From positions 1 to 64,000 of the forward strand of contig NZ_JAINDF010000005.1 in NCBI RefSeq assembly GCF_023006325.1: DNA of 64,000 nucleotides. Direction: 5' to 3'. The notes below the pieces were generated by a model, which searched no databases, was not told the DNA's origin, and was given only the letters and a program-made list of their open reading frames with translations. A program made the position numbers and the translations under genes. This document shows, in pieces, positions 32,892-41,634 of this stretch (positions within the stretch are counted from its first letter, which is position 1; every line of letters begins with the position of its first letter). The stretch is from Kordiimonas marina (GTDB taxonomy: Bacteria; Pseudomonadota; Alphaproteobacteria; Sphingomonadales; Kordiimonadaceae).

Positions 32892-34586
32892 ATGACGGCA
32901 CAAATGCCGAGCCTCTCCGATTTTGAGGCGCTTCTCAATGAAACTCTGCCGACCGAAGACGGCTTCGAAGGCAACGTAGTTCCTGGTAAAGTTGTTGCGA
33001 TCGAAAACGACTTCGCCATCATCGACATCGGGCTCAAAGCCGAAGGTCGTGTACCCCTTAAAGAATTTGCTTCTGCTGGCAAGGCCGCCGAAATCAAAGT
33101 TGGCGACGATGTTGAAGTCTTTGTAGACCGCATCGAAAACGCCCTCGGCGAAGCCATCCTGTCCCGCGATAAAGCCCGCCGCGAAGAAGCCTGGGAAGCG
33201 CTTGAAAAAGCCTTCGAAGGCGACGCCCGCGTTGACGGCGTTATCTTCGGCCGCGTCAAAGGCGGCTTCACGGTTGACCTGTCGGGTGCCGTGGCCTTCC
33301 TGCCGGGCAGCCAGGTCGACATCCGTCCGATCCGTGACATCACCCCGCTGATGAACATCGAGCAGCCGTTCCAGATCCTCAAGATGGACCGTCGCCGTGG
33401 CAACATCGTTGTTTCGCGCCGCGCCGTTCTCGAGGAAGACCGTGCCGGTCAGCGCGCTGAACTGATGAACAAGATCAACGAAGGCGACAGCGTTGAAGGC
33501 GTTGTCAAGAACATCACCGATTACGGTGCGTTCGTTGACCTCGGCGGCATCGACGGCCTCCTGCACGTCACCGACATCAGCTGGCGCCGTGTCAACCACC
33601 CGTCGGAAGTTCTGTCCATCGGCGAATCCGTCAAGGTTCAGATCATCCGCATCAACCCGGAAACCCAGCGCATCAGCCTCGGCATGAAGCAGCTGGCCGA
33701 CGATCCGTGGGAAGGCATCGAAGCCAAATACCCGGTTGGCGCCAAGTTCAAGGGCGTTGTCACCAACATCACCGATTACGGTGCGTTTGTTGAGCTCGAG
33801 TCCGGCGTTGAAGGCCTTGTCCACGTCAGCGAGATGAGCTGGGTCAAGAAAAACGTCCATCCTGGCAAAATCGTTTCGACGAGCCAGGAAGTCGAAGTCA
33901 TGGTCCTCGAAGTGGACCCGGCCAAGCGTCGTATCTCCCTCGGCCTCAAGCAGTGTGGCGAGAACCCGTGGGAAGCCTTCTCGGCTAAATACCCGGCCGG
34001 CACCGAGATCGAAGGCGAAGTCAAGAACATCACCGAATTCGGTCTGTTCATTGGCCTCGACGGCGATGTCGACGGCATGGTTCACCTCTCCGACCTCGAT
34101 TGGGAGCGTTCGGGCGAGGAAGCCATCCAGGACTTCAAGAAGGGCGACATGGTCAAAGCTGTCGTTCTCGACGTCGACACCAAGAAAGAGCGCATCAGCC
34201 TCGGCATCAAGCAGCTGTCCGGCGATCCGTTTGCCAACGTTTCGGCCAAGAAGAAAGGCGAGCAGGTTACCTGTGTCGTCAAGGCCGTTAACGACAATGG
34301 CATCGAGGTAGAAGTTGGCGAAACTGGCATGACCAGCTTCATCCGCCGCTCCGACCTGGCCCGCGACCGCGGCGACCAGCGCCCTGAGCGCTTCGCTGTC
34401 GGTGACAAGGTTGACGCCATGGTTACCGGTGTTGACCGGTCGAGCCGCAAGGTGAACCTGTCGATCAAAGCGCTTGAAGTTGCGGAAGAAAAAGCCGCTG
34501 TCGAGCAGTATGGGTCGGCAGACTCGGGCGCGAGCCTGGGCGATATCCTCGGCGCTGCGCTTGAGAAAGCCAAAGAAGACAAATAA
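32892..34586 (+). CDS. rpsA: 30S ribosomal protein S1
   Basis: S1 binds mRNA and aids initiation on structured or weakly marked messages. The protein has 564 residues from ATG 32892, with AAAGGA upstream. It contains six S1 (OB-fold) repeats; the central ones are easily seen as [38 protein letters not shown] and [17 protein letters not shown]. Codon use is more biased than in its neighbours, as expected for a highly expressed gene. The leader from 32752 contains additional short hairpins. IhfB follows after a terminator. Confidence 0.98.
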   Translation: MTAQMPSLSDFEALLNETLPTEDGFEGNVVPGKVVAIENDFAIIDIGLKAEGRVPLKEFASAGKAAEIKVGDDVEVFVDRIENALGEAILSRDKARREEAWEALEKAFEGDARVDGVIFGRVKGGFTVDLSGAVAFLPGSQVDIRPIRDITPLMNIEQPFQILKMDRRRGNIVVSRRAVLEEDRAGQRAELMNKINEGDSVEGVVKNITDYGAFVDLGGIDGLLHVTDISWRRVNHPSEVLSIGESVKVQIIRINPETQRISLGMKQLADDPWEGIEAKYPVGAKFKGVVTNITDYGAFVELESGVEGLVHVSEMSWVKKNVHPGKIVSTSQEVEVMVLEVDPAKRRISLGLKQCGENPWEAFSAKYPAGTEIEGEVKNITEFGLFIGLDGDVDGMVHLSDLDWERSGEEAIQDFKKGDMVKAVVLDVDTKKERISLGIKQLSGDPFANVSAKKKGEQVTCVVKAVNDNGIEVEVGETGMTSFIRRSDLARDRGDQRPERFAVGDKVDAMVTGVDRSSRKVNLSIKALEVAEEKAAVEQYGSADSGASLGDILGAALEKAKEDK

Positions 34587-34611
34587 TAAGCATTCGCTTA
34601 TCAGTCTCAGG

Positions 34612-34646
34612 AAGGCCGTCCGCACCCGCGGGCGGCCTTTTTCTTT
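34612..34646 (+). terminator. Intrinsic terminator after rpsA
   Basis: AAGGCCGTCCGC at 34612-34623 pairs with GCGGGCGGCCTT at 34628-34639 (one T-G) over ACCC, followed by TTTCTTT. Confidence 0.92.
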
Positions 34647-34827
34647 GCCCTCACCGACCATACCGAAACTGGAAAATACCCGAATCGAGACAAAGAGCGA
34701 ATAAAAGCCCTTTCCTTTGAAAGACTTATATTGACGTACGCGTCATCAGATGGCACGCTCAGACAAACGCACACGGGTGACTTTGGTATTGAGTGACGAT
34801 GAATTTCGCCCCACGGGAGGACCTAGG

Positions 34828-35106
34828 ATGATTAAGTCCGAGTTGATTGCCAAAATTGCTGAAGCCAATCCGCATCTTTTTTATCGGGACGTGGAACGTA
34901 TTGTTTCCAAGATTTTCGACGAAATTACCTCGGCCCTCGCCCAAGGCGACCGGGTCGAACTCCGCGGTTTTGGTGCCTTTTCCGTTAAAGACAGGCCTGC
35001 ACGTGTCGGACGCAACCCGCGCACCGGGGAAAAAGTCGAAGTGGCGGAAAAACGCGTCCCTTATTTCAAGACCGGCAAGGACCTGCGGGAACGCCTGAAC
35101 GGCTGA
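34828..35106 (+). CDS. ihfB: Integration host factor subunit beta
   Basis: The 92-residue protein starts at ATG 34828, seven bases after [26 protein letters not shown] and the DNA-intercalating arm with [13 protein letters not shown] are classic for IHF/HU proteins; [12 protein letters not shown] ends it. With the alpha subunit it bends DNA sharply at specific sites. An in-frame ATG at 34750 would add 26 residues not found in the family. The order rpsA-ihfB-lapA-pyrF is conserved in alphaproteobacteria. Confidence 0.96.
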   Translation: MIKSELIAKIAEANPHLFYRDVERIVSKIFDEITSALAQGDRVELRGFGAFSVKDRPARVGRNPRTGEKVEVAEKRVPYFKTGKDLRERLNG

Positions 35107-35161
35107 TAACCCGCACGACCGGGGGCAGACGTCCCCGGATGCCCGCCCAGACAGGAACACC

Positions 35162-35536
35162 ATGGCCCGTTCGTTTGCCATACTGATTCGGCGTCTTTTC
35201 TGGCTCGCGCTTGCCCTGGCCCTTGTGTTCTTCTCCGTCAACAACCGGGAAGCCATTCCGCTCCGGTTCGATCCCTTCAGTTTCACCATCAGCATGCCGG
35301 CCTATGGCTTGCTGTTCCTCGGCATCTTCATCGGGCTCATTGTCGCGGGCGCCGTCACCGGCTGGCTGCGGCTCAAGGGCTTCACCAAAAGGCGCCAGGC
35401 CGAACGCCGGGCTGGCCAACTGGAAACCCAGGTCGCGGCCATGGCGGAAGATGCCCATAAGGGCCATGCGGCGGAGGCCCACGCAGCTGCCGCCGACCCA
35501 GCCGCGACGGCATCCGGCCTTGTCAAAAAGCCCTAA
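35162..35536 (+). CDS. lapA: LapA-domain membrane protein
   Basis: The 124-residue protein has two hydrophobic helices, about 8-26 and 44-66, separated by NNREAIPLRFDPFSFTISM, the LapA (DUF1049) signature. An amphipathic segment with KGFTKRRQAERRAGQLETQVAAM follows and then an Ala/His-rich tail. E. coli LapA works with LapB in regulating LPS synthesis by FtsH. LapB is not seen in this window, and the tail is longer than in E. coli, so a shared function is inferred from the family. Confidence 0.85.
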   Translation: MARSFAILIRRLFWLALALALVFFSVNNREAIPLRFDPFSFTISMPAYGLLFLGIFIGLIVAGAVTGWLRLKGFTKRRQAERRAGQLETQVAAMAEDAHKGHAAEAHAAAADPAATASGLVKKP

Positions 35537-35578
35537 AGCGCGCTAAAGCCGTCTCAGGTTCGCTTTTCCGGATACCCC

Positions 35579-36685
35579 ATGACCCGTCCTTATAAAACCG
35601 CCTACCTGCACATCGGTGGCGAAAAAACCGGCACGACCGCGCTTCAGAATTTCCTGGCCCTCAACCGGGGAAAGCTGGCGAAGGCCGGGGTTGTGTATCC
35701 TGAAAGCCCGGGCGGCCAGAACCATATGCTGCTGGCGAAATACGCCCAGGCGGATTTCAGCAATGCCGGGTTCCTGAAAAATTTCCGCATCCCCGATAAA
35801 GCGGCGCTTGAAGCCCTGCACAGGGACTTCCGGCGCGCCTTCCTGGACGAAGTGACCGCGGCCGCCAAGGGCGCAGACACGCTGGTCCTGTCAAGCGAGC
35901 ACTGCCAGTCGGAGGTCCGGCGTCCCAAAGATGCCCGCCGCCTCGCAGCCCTTCTCCATGAAGTGGCCGAAGACGTCCGCATCGTCTTCTATATCCGGCG
36001 GCAGGACGAGATTGCCGTCAGCCTGTTCTCGACCGCGCTCAAGGTCGGCTTTGCGCTTAATCGGTCCGAGTTCAAATCGCAGGTGAATAACCCGCAATAT
36101 GACCATTGGCGCGTGAGCCAGCTGTATGAAAGCGTCTTCGGGGCCGATGCCCTGGATATCCGCCTCTATCAGGACGCACACAGGGCGGAAGGTGGCCTGG
36201 TGGGTGATTTCGGCCGCGTGATCGGGCTTGACCTCAGCACGGACCGGAAGGCCCGCTGGCGGACCCCCGCCCATGAGAACCGTTCGCTGAACAAAGCGGC
36301 CCAGGCGCTTCTTTATACCGTGAACCGCTGGCCTGACGGCCCCCTCCACCCCGAGACCGGTGTGTGCCGCCTGGCCCTTGTCCGGGCCCTGGAGCAAGGC
36401 GCCGAAGGCCGGGGCCTGATGCCCGGACGCGCCCGCGCCCAAACCTTTGCAGGCATGTTCGCCGAAGACAACGAAGCCCTGCGCCGCCACTTTCTGCCTG
36501 ACCGCCCCGCGCCCCTGTTCGGTGACGATTTCAGCCGGTATCCGGAAGAGGACAAGCCGCTTGAATTGATGGCGCCGGATGATGTGGTTGTTTACCTGAA
36601 AGCCTCTTTCCCCAAGCGGAAACGCCTCCTGGGCGCAACCGAGGCCTATGTGGTAGAATTCCGCGATAGGCTGACGGCGCTGTAG
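35579..36685 (+). CDS. Sulfotransferase-like P-loop protein (paralogue 1)
   Basis: The 368-residue protein starts at ATG 35579. HIGGEKTGTTALQNFL at about 12-27 has the form of the 5'-phosphosulfate-binding loop of PAPS-dependent sulfotransferases (P-K-x-G-T-T-like). VFYIRRQDEIAVSLFSTALK near 140 fits the 3'-phosphate-binding segment, in which an Arg and Ser contact PAPS. The acceptor is not predictable; family relatives act on glycans and surface saccharides. A second gene with the same organisation lies beyond pyrF. The C-terminal 120 residues are poorly conserved between the two except for PAPLFGDDFS. Confidence 0.72.
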   Translation: MTRPYKTAYLHIGGEKTGTTALQNFLALNRGKLAKAGVVYPESPGGQNHMLLAKYAQADFSNAGFLKNFRIPDKAALEALHRDFRRAFLDEVTAAAKGADTLVLSSEHCQSEVRRPKDARRLAALLHEVAEDVRIVFYIRRQDEIAVSLFSTALKVGFALNRSEFKSQVNNPQYDHWRVSQLYESVFGADALDIRLYQDAHRAEGGLVGDFGRVIGLDLSTDRKARWRTPAHENRSLNKAAQALLYTVNRWPDGPLHPETGVCRLALVRALEQGAEGRGLMPGRARAQTFAGMFAEDNEALRRHFLPDRPAPLFGDDFSRYPEEDKPLELMAPDDVVVYLKASFPKRKRLLGATEAYVVEFRDRLTAL

Positions 36686-36784
36686 CGGCCTGGAATGGGA
36701 TGAACACCCAAGGCTTGCCAACAGGACCTGAAGCAGGCTAAAGCCCATGAAACCCAGCCGGTCCAATCAGCGAAAGGACACGCC

Positions 36785-37525
36785 ATGCGCCCCAGCGACC
36801 GAATTTTCTGCGCCCTCGACACCACCGACACGGCCGACGCCGTGACGCTGGCCAAAAAACTGAAGGGCACAGTCGGTGGAATCAAGCTGGGACTGGAGTT
36901 CTATTGCGCCAATGGGGCGGACGGCTTCAAGCGTGTCGCCGACGCGGGCCTGCCGATCTTCCTGGACCTGAAGTTCCATGATATCCCCAACACGGTCGCA
37001 GGCGCCATCCGCGCCGTGATGCCTCTCGCGCCGAAGCTTTTTACCATCCATACCCAGGGCGGACCGGAGATGATGCGCCGCGCCGCCGAGACAGCCGCGG
37101 AAGAAGCCGACAAGCACGGCCTGAAAAAGCCGTGGGTGATCGGCGTCAGCATCCTCACAAGCCTCGACGACAGTGACCTCAAGGCCATCGGTGTCGCCGA
37201 CAGCGTGCCTGATCAGGTCGCACGCCTGGCCAGACTGGCCGCCGAAAACGGTCTCGACGGCATGGTCTGCAGCCCGAAGGAAATCACCCTCGCGCGCGCA
37301 GCCACCCGGCCGGACTTCAAGCTGGTCGTCCCCGGCATCCGCCCGGCGGGCAGCGCCGTCGGCGACCAGAAGCGGGTGATGACACCGCAAGACGCCGTCG
37401 ATGCCGGCGCCGATGTCCTTGTGATCGGCCGGCCGATCACCCAGGCCGCGGACCCGGCCGAGGCCGCCCGCGCGATCTCGGCAAGTCTCAAGTCCGGGGG
37501 CAATGCGGAGTCTTCCGCGGCATGA
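36785..37525 (+). CDS. pyrF: Orotidine 5'-phosphate decarboxylase
   Basis: The 246-residue TIM-barrel enzyme forms UMP in pyrimidine synthesis. FCALDTTD, GGIKLGLEFYCANG, FLDLKFHDIPNTVAGA (with the catalytic Lys-Asp network) and VVPGIRPAG and GADVLVIGRPIT are characteristic. AAAGGA stands six bases before the ATG. The stop overlaps the ATG of the downstream sulfotransferase-like gene (ATGA), so those two are coupled in translation. Confidence 0.95.
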   Translation: MRPSDRIFCALDTTDTADAVTLAKKLKGTVGGIKLGLEFYCANGADGFKRVADAGLPIFLDLKFHDIPNTVAGAIRAVMPLAPKLFTIHTQGGPEMMRRAAETAAEEADKHGLKKPWVIGVSILTSLDDSDLKAIGVADSVPDQVARLARLAAENGLDGMVCSPKEITLARAATRPDFKLVVPGIRPAGSAVGDQKRVMTPQDAVDAGADVLVIGRPITQAADPAEAARAISASLKSGGNAESSAA

Positions 37526-38631
37526 CCAAGCCGTTTCAGGTCTGTTATCTGCATATTGGGGCGGAGAAAACCGGCTCCACCAGCCTTCAGGCATTCCTGA
37601 AGGCCAACCGTGATCGGCTGAAGGCACACGGCTATCTGTTCCCGTACGCACCGGGGGACGACAACCAGCCCGCGCTCGCCGCCTATGCCCAGGAAGACAC
37701 ATCCGACAAGAATCTCATGGGCCTTGCCCATGTTCGGGCGGACGAAAGCATCGAAGCGTTTCGCGCCCGGCTTGAAAAGGCCATGGATGAAGAAGCCGCC
37801 GCAGCAAGCGGGCTGAAGGCGCTCGTCCTCACCAACGAACATTGCCACAGCCGCATCCACACGCCCGAGGAAGCCGCCCGGCTCGCCGCCTTCCTGCGCC
37901 GCTATGCCGATGAGGTCCGGATCATCTTTTATGTCCGCCGCCAGGACCTAGCTGCCATCAGCCTGCTGACTACGGCGCTCAAGATGGGCCACACCCGCAT
38001 CCGGCCACAGATGAACATCAAGACGATGGTGCTTTACTATAATTACTGGCGCATCGCGGAAATGTACGAACAGGCTTTCGGGGAAGGCACGCTGACAGTG
38101 CGGCTGTTCGACCGGGCGCATTTCAAGGACGGCGACCTGATCGTCGATTTCTGCGACCTGCTCAGCCTGCCGGCAGACGCCGAATGGGAAGAAATCCAGC
38201 CGCAGAACCTGTCGATCCAGCCGATCGCCCAGCGATTCCTGTCCACCTTCAACAAGCTCCGCAACGGCGGCAATGGACCAAAAGCGGACGGCTACCGGCG
38301 CGACCTGATCGCCATGCTGGAAGACAAATTCACCGGCAAAGGCGTCATGCCGCCGAAGGACTATGCCCGCAAATTCCAGAATCTCTATCGCTGGAGCAAC
38401 GAGAAGCTCAGGAAACGCTATTTTCCGGACCTGCCGGCACCGCTGTTCGGCGACGACTTTTCCATGTATGGCGACAGCCAGAAAGACTGGATGCCAACCC
38501 CGCAGGACGCCCTGACCATGGGGGCCGAACTGTGGATCGAACAGCAGGCGCGAATCGAAAAGCTCGAAGCCGAAATCGAGGCGCTGAAAGCGCGCAAGAC
38601 GGGCAAAACCAAAAGCCGGGCAAAAGACTGA
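37522..38631 (+). CDS. Sulfotransferase-like P-loop protein (paralogue 2)
   Basis: The 369-residue protein overlaps pyrF by four bases. HIGAEKTGSTSLQAFLKANRD at about 11-31 is the PAPS-binding-loop motif, and FYVRRQDLAAISLLTTALKMG the second PAPS-binding segment. Shared blocks with the gene at 35579 include LVLTNEHCHS versus LVLSSEHCQS and PAPLFGDDFS. The end is a charged coiled-coil-like tail, EQQARIEKLEAEIEALK. The two proteins are equal in length and probably arose by duplication. Sulfation of a surface polymer is the simplest family-based guess. Confidence 0.72.
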   Translation: MTKPFQVCYLHIGAEKTGSTSLQAFLKANRDRLKAHGYLFPYAPGDDNQPALAAYAQEDTSDKNLMGLAHVRADESIEAFRARLEKAMDEEAAAASGLKALVLTNEHCHSRIHTPEEAARLAAFLRRYADEVRIIFYVRRQDLAAISLLTTALKMGHTRIRPQMNIKTMVLYYNYWRIAEMYEQAFGEGTLTVRLFDRAHFKDGDLIVDFCDLLSLPADAEWEEIQPQNLSIQPIAQRFLSTFNKLRNGGNGPKADGYRRDLIAMLEDKFTGKGVMPPKDYARKFQNLYRWSNEKLRKRYFPDLPAPLFGDDFSMYGDSQKDWMPTPQDALTMGAELWIEQQARIEKLEAEIEALKARKTGKTKSRAKD

Positions 38632-38662
38632 CGTCTGTGGGCGGGGCAAGACCCGCGCGCCT

Positions 38663-39544
38663 TTATTCCACCCGTTTGATCACGATCCCGCTATGGGTCA
38701 TCAGCGCGATCACCGACTTATCCCCCGCCAGGTGGCCTGCGCCGACCGCAACGAAAAAGACGCCGGGATGGTCCAGAAGCTGGCTGAGCTTGCCCGCCCA
38801 GTCCCGGTTGCGGGCATAGAGCAGGCGGTCAGCCAGCGCCGGGCTGGTTTCCATCGACGCATTGATGATATGCGCCAGCCGGTCAGGCTCCCCCGCGACC
38901 CAGGCTTCCTGCATGTCACCGAAGATCGCCTTGATCTTGCTTGCCTCGCGGAGCGTCTGGATCAGCATGGCTTTCTCGGATGCAGGGTCGAGACCGCCGA
39001 ACAGGCCGGCCTGAAAGCTGGCCGTCTCAAGCGGCACCACCGCCTTTTTGCCCTTCTCCGCCATGGCGAGGAAAGCCTTGTCGGCGCCGCTGGCCGGGTT
39101 ATAGCCCGCGCGCACAAGCGACCCCACGCTCAACGACATGGCGGTAAACCAAGGCCGGGCATGATCAAACGCCGAGGTCGGCACGCTGAGCTTTTTACAG
39201 AGCCGCAGCACATCGTTATAGACCCCGGTGCCGACAACCAGGCGCAGGGTCTGATCCTCAGGCAGCCTGCCCGCGGCGGCAAACAAGGGCCCGGCTTTCT
39301 GGAGCTGGCCGTCATCCAGTTCGACAATCAGCGTGCCTGCGCTGTCGAAGGCCTTGCTTATTTCCGGGCTTAGCCAGGGCGTGGACGGCTCCATGATATG
39401 GATGGTGCCGAACAGATAGACCGTGGTGTCCTGATCGCCGTAGCGCCACAGGGCAGGGGCCGCCTGGGCCTGGAAAGCGGGGCCGAAAGCGGTGGCCAGC
39501 ACAAGCAGGAAACCAAGGGCGAGAAAGCGCAGTTTACGGGTCAC
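38663..39544 (-). CDS. TraB/GumN-family protein
   Basis: From GTG 39544 (AAGGA seven bases upstream) the protein has 293 residues with a signal peptide, [22 protein letters not shown]. The TraB/GumN signature is clear: YLFGTIHIMEPSTPWL near 40, VELDDGQL, and GLDPASEKAMLIQTLREA. The glutamate and GxxH residues suggest a metal-dependent periplasmic peptidase of the EreA/Tiki type, but this is unproven in most members. ATGs seven codons and earlier are in frame; they would put extra charged residues before the signal peptide. It is divergent from rpmI. Confidence 0.83.
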   Translation of the reverse strand: MTRKLRFLALGFLLVLATAFGPAFQAQAAPALWRYGDQDTTVYLFGTIHIMEPSTPWLSPEISKAFDSAGTLIVELDDGQLQKAGPLFAAAGRLPEDQTLRLVVGTGVYNDVLRLCKKLSVPTSAFDHARPWFTAMSLSVGSLVRAGYNPASGADKAFLAMAEKGKKAVVPLETASFQAGLFGGLDPASEKAMLIQTLREASKIKAIFGDMQEAWVAGEPDRLAHIINASMETSPALADRLLYARNRDWAGKLSQLLDHPGVFFVAVGAGHLAGDKSVIALMTHSGIVIKRVE

Positions 39545-39691
39545 AAATCCATCCTTCATTGTCATTTGGCCGACCGTTTGACGGCCGGGCCCGTCGGCAA
39601 TAATTTCACGGTGCCGGGGGTCGGTGCAACAGGACACGCAAAAGCCGGGCCGAAACCGCAGAAACGCGCCCTAAAACCGCAATGAATCCAC

Positions 39692-39720
39692 TTGCAAACC
39701 GGCGCGCGCGGCTGTATACA
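39692..39720 (+). promoter_or_regulatory. Sigma-70-type promoter of rpmI-rplT
   Basis: TTGCAA at 39692-39697 and TATACA at 39715-39720 are 17 bases apart. The predicted start near 39727 leaves an 80-base leader to rpmI. infC, which precedes rpmI in many bacteria, is absent here, so a local promoter is expected. Confidence 0.7.
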
Positions 39721-39806
39721 CCCCACTTCATCGAACGGTCCGGCTGATATATGGGCTGCCGAGGTCGTTCAAAACAGCAATCTTTACGCAAAGTGGAGAC
39801 CAAGAA

Positions 39807-40007
39807 ATGCCCAAGATGAAGACGAAGTCGAGCGTCAAAAAACGCTTCACCCTGACCGCCAAAGGTAAGGTTCGTGCGACTCAGGCCGGCAAACAGCACG
39901 GCATGATCAAGCGCACCAACAAGCAGATCCGCAACCAGCGCGGCACCACCATTATGGCTGAGTGCGACGCCAACATCATTCGGAAGTTCATCCCTTACGG
40001 CCTCTAA
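39807..40007 (+). CDS. rpmI: 50S ribosomal protein L35
   Basis: The 66-residue, Lys/Arg-rich protein begins [20 protein letters not shown] and ends with [17 protein letters not shown], matching L35 from end to end. GGAG lies upstream of the start. rplT follows 37 bp later in the usual order. L35 assembles into the large subunit. Confidence 0.98.
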   Translation: MPKMKTKSSVKKRFTLTAKGKVRATQAGKQHGMIKRTNKQIRNQRGTTIMAECDANIIRKFIPYGL

Positions 40008-40044
40008 GCCGTTTCGGACCCTTCAAGGTTAAGGAGACCATACC

Positions 40045-40404
40045 ATGGCACGTGTTACCCGCGGCGTTACATCCCACGCTCGTCACAAGAAGGTTCTGGA
40101 AGCTGCTAAAGGCTACCGGGGTCGTCGTAAGAATACCATCAAGGTTGCCCGCCAGGCTGTAGAAAAAGCCGGCCAGTACGCATACCGCGACCGCAAAGCC
40201 AAGAAGCGCAACTTCCGCGCTCTCTGGATCCAGCGGATCAACGCCGGTGCGCGCGCGCTCGGCCTGCCCTACGGCCAGTTCATGCACGGCCTGTCGCTCG
40301 CTGGCGTCGAGCTTGACCGGAAAGTGCTGAGCGACCTTGCGATCCACGAACCGTCTGCGTTTGAAGCACTGGTGAATCAGGCTAAGGCCGCCCTCGCCAA
40401 CTAA
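40045..40404 (+). CDS. rplT: 50S ribosomal protein L20
   Basis: The 119-residue protein reads [18 protein letters not shown] at the start, with [14 protein letters not shown] and [19 protein letters not shown] following, as in L20. It is needed early in 50S assembly and represses its own operon in some bacteria. AAGGAG lies before the ATG. A terminator and then pheS follow. Confidence 0.98.
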   Translation: MARVTRGVTSHARHKKVLEAAKGYRGRRKNTIKVARQAVEKAGQYAYRDRKAKKRNFRALWIQRINAGARALGLPYGQFMHGLSLAGVELDRKVLSDLAIHEPSAFEALVNQAKAALAN

Positions 40405-40434
40405 GGTGCTTCGCGCAAGCGACCAAGTTACATG

Positions 40435-40472
40435 AAGGGGGCCTGGCCGTTGGCTAGGTCCCCTTTCTATTT
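40435..40472 (+). terminator. Intrinsic terminator after rplT
   Basis: AAGGGGGCCTGGCC at 40435-40448 pairs with GGCTAGGTCCCCTT at 40452-40465 (two G-T pairs) around GTT, followed by TCTATTT. The T-tract is moderate, so partial read-through into pheS is possible. Confidence 0.8.
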
Positions 40473-40554
40473 GCGCGGGTGGTGAGGCCGCCTATCCGGC
40501 GACAGCCCCCGCGACACTGGCTTTGATTAGATCATTCGGAAACCGGGAAAAGTC

Positions 40555-41634
40555 ATGCAGGAACAGATTTCAGCCCTCCGGGACGCGCTTACCGCCCAGA
40601 TCGGTAGTGCTGCCGACCTTCAGGCGCTAGAAGATATCCGGGTCGCCGCCCTCGGCAAGAAGGGCAGTGTCTCGGGGCTGATGAAAGGCCTTGGGGGCAT
40701 GAGCCCTGAGGAGCGCAAGGAAATGGGCCCCGCGCTCAACGGTCTCAAGACCGAAGTCGCCGACGCCCTTGCTGCCCGCAAAGATGTACTCGAAGACGCC
40801 GCGCTGGAAGCGCGCCTCACCGCTGAGCGTGTCGATGTGACCCTGCCGGTGATGGACCATCCCGCAGGCACCATCCACCCGGTAAGCCAGGTGATGGACG
40901 AAATCGCCGAGATTTTCGCCTCCCTCGGCTTCGATGTCGCCGAAGGCCCGGATCTCGAGAGCGATTTCCATAACTTCACCGCGCTCAACATCCCGGAAGA
41001 GCACCCGGCCCGCCAGGACCATGACACCTTCTACCTGACGCCCGATGAAAACGGTGACCGCAAGGTCCTCAGGACGCACACGAGCCCGGTGCAGATCCGC
41101 ACCATGCTTTCCAAGAAGCCGCCGATCCGCATCATCGCGCCCGGCCGCACCTACCGGAACGACTCGGACGCCACGCATACGCCGATGTTCCACCAGGTCG
41201 AAGGCCTGGTGATCGACCGTGACACCCACCTTGGTCACCTCAAGGGCACTTTGGAAGCCTTCCTGAAGGCCTTCTTCGAAGTCGACGCCGTCACGCTGCG
41301 GCTGCGCCCCAGCTATTTCCCCTTCACCGAACCGTCGATGGAAGTGGATGTGCAGTGCAGCTTCAATGAAGGCTCGGTCAAGATCGGCGACGGCAACGAC
41401 TGGCTGGAAATCCTGGGGTCCGGCATGGTGCATCCGAACGTGCTCCGCGCCTGCAACCTCGACCCGAACGAATATCAGGGCTTCGCATTCGGCGTCGGCA
41501 TCGACCGCCTCGCCATGCTGAAATACGGCATGAACGACCTGCGCGCCTTCTTCGACGCTGATCTCCGCTGGCTGAAGCATTATGGCTTCGCCGCCCTCGA
41601 CCTGCCCACCATCGCCGGAGGCCTGAGCAAATGA
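40555..41634 (+). CDS. pheS: Phenylalanyl-tRNA synthetase alpha subunit
   Basis: The 359-residue class II synthetase subunit has an N-terminal coiled-coil arm (about 1-90) and the catalytic core with motif 2-like [13 protein letters not shown] and [12 protein letters not shown], and motif 3-like [17 protein letters not shown]. It pairs with PheT to form the alpha2-beta2 enzyme that charges tRNA-Phe. The stop overlaps the pheT start by four bases. Confidence 0.98.
   Translation: MQEQISALRDALTAQIGSAADLQALEDIRVAALGKKGSVSGLMKGLGGMSPEERKEMGPALNGLKTEVADALAARKDVLEDAALEARLTAERVDVTLPVMDHPAGTIHPVSQVMDEIAEIFASLGFDVAEGPDLESDFHNFTALNIPEEHPARQDHDTFYLTPDENGDRKVLRTHTSPVQIRTMLSKKPPIRIIAPGRTYRNDSDATHTPMFHQVEGLVIDRDTHLGHLKGTLEAFLKAFFEVDAVTLRLRPSYFPFTEPSMEVDVQCSFNEGSVKIGDGNDWLEILGSGMVHPNVLRACNLDPNEYQGFAFGVGIDRLAMLKYGMNDLRAFFDADLRWLKHYGFAALDLPTIAGGLSK

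Noticed and set aside
32817-34661. A 614-codon minus-strand open frame antisense to rpsA
   Set aside because: It is the complement of the repeated S1 domains, which gives a repetitive artefact; no start site.
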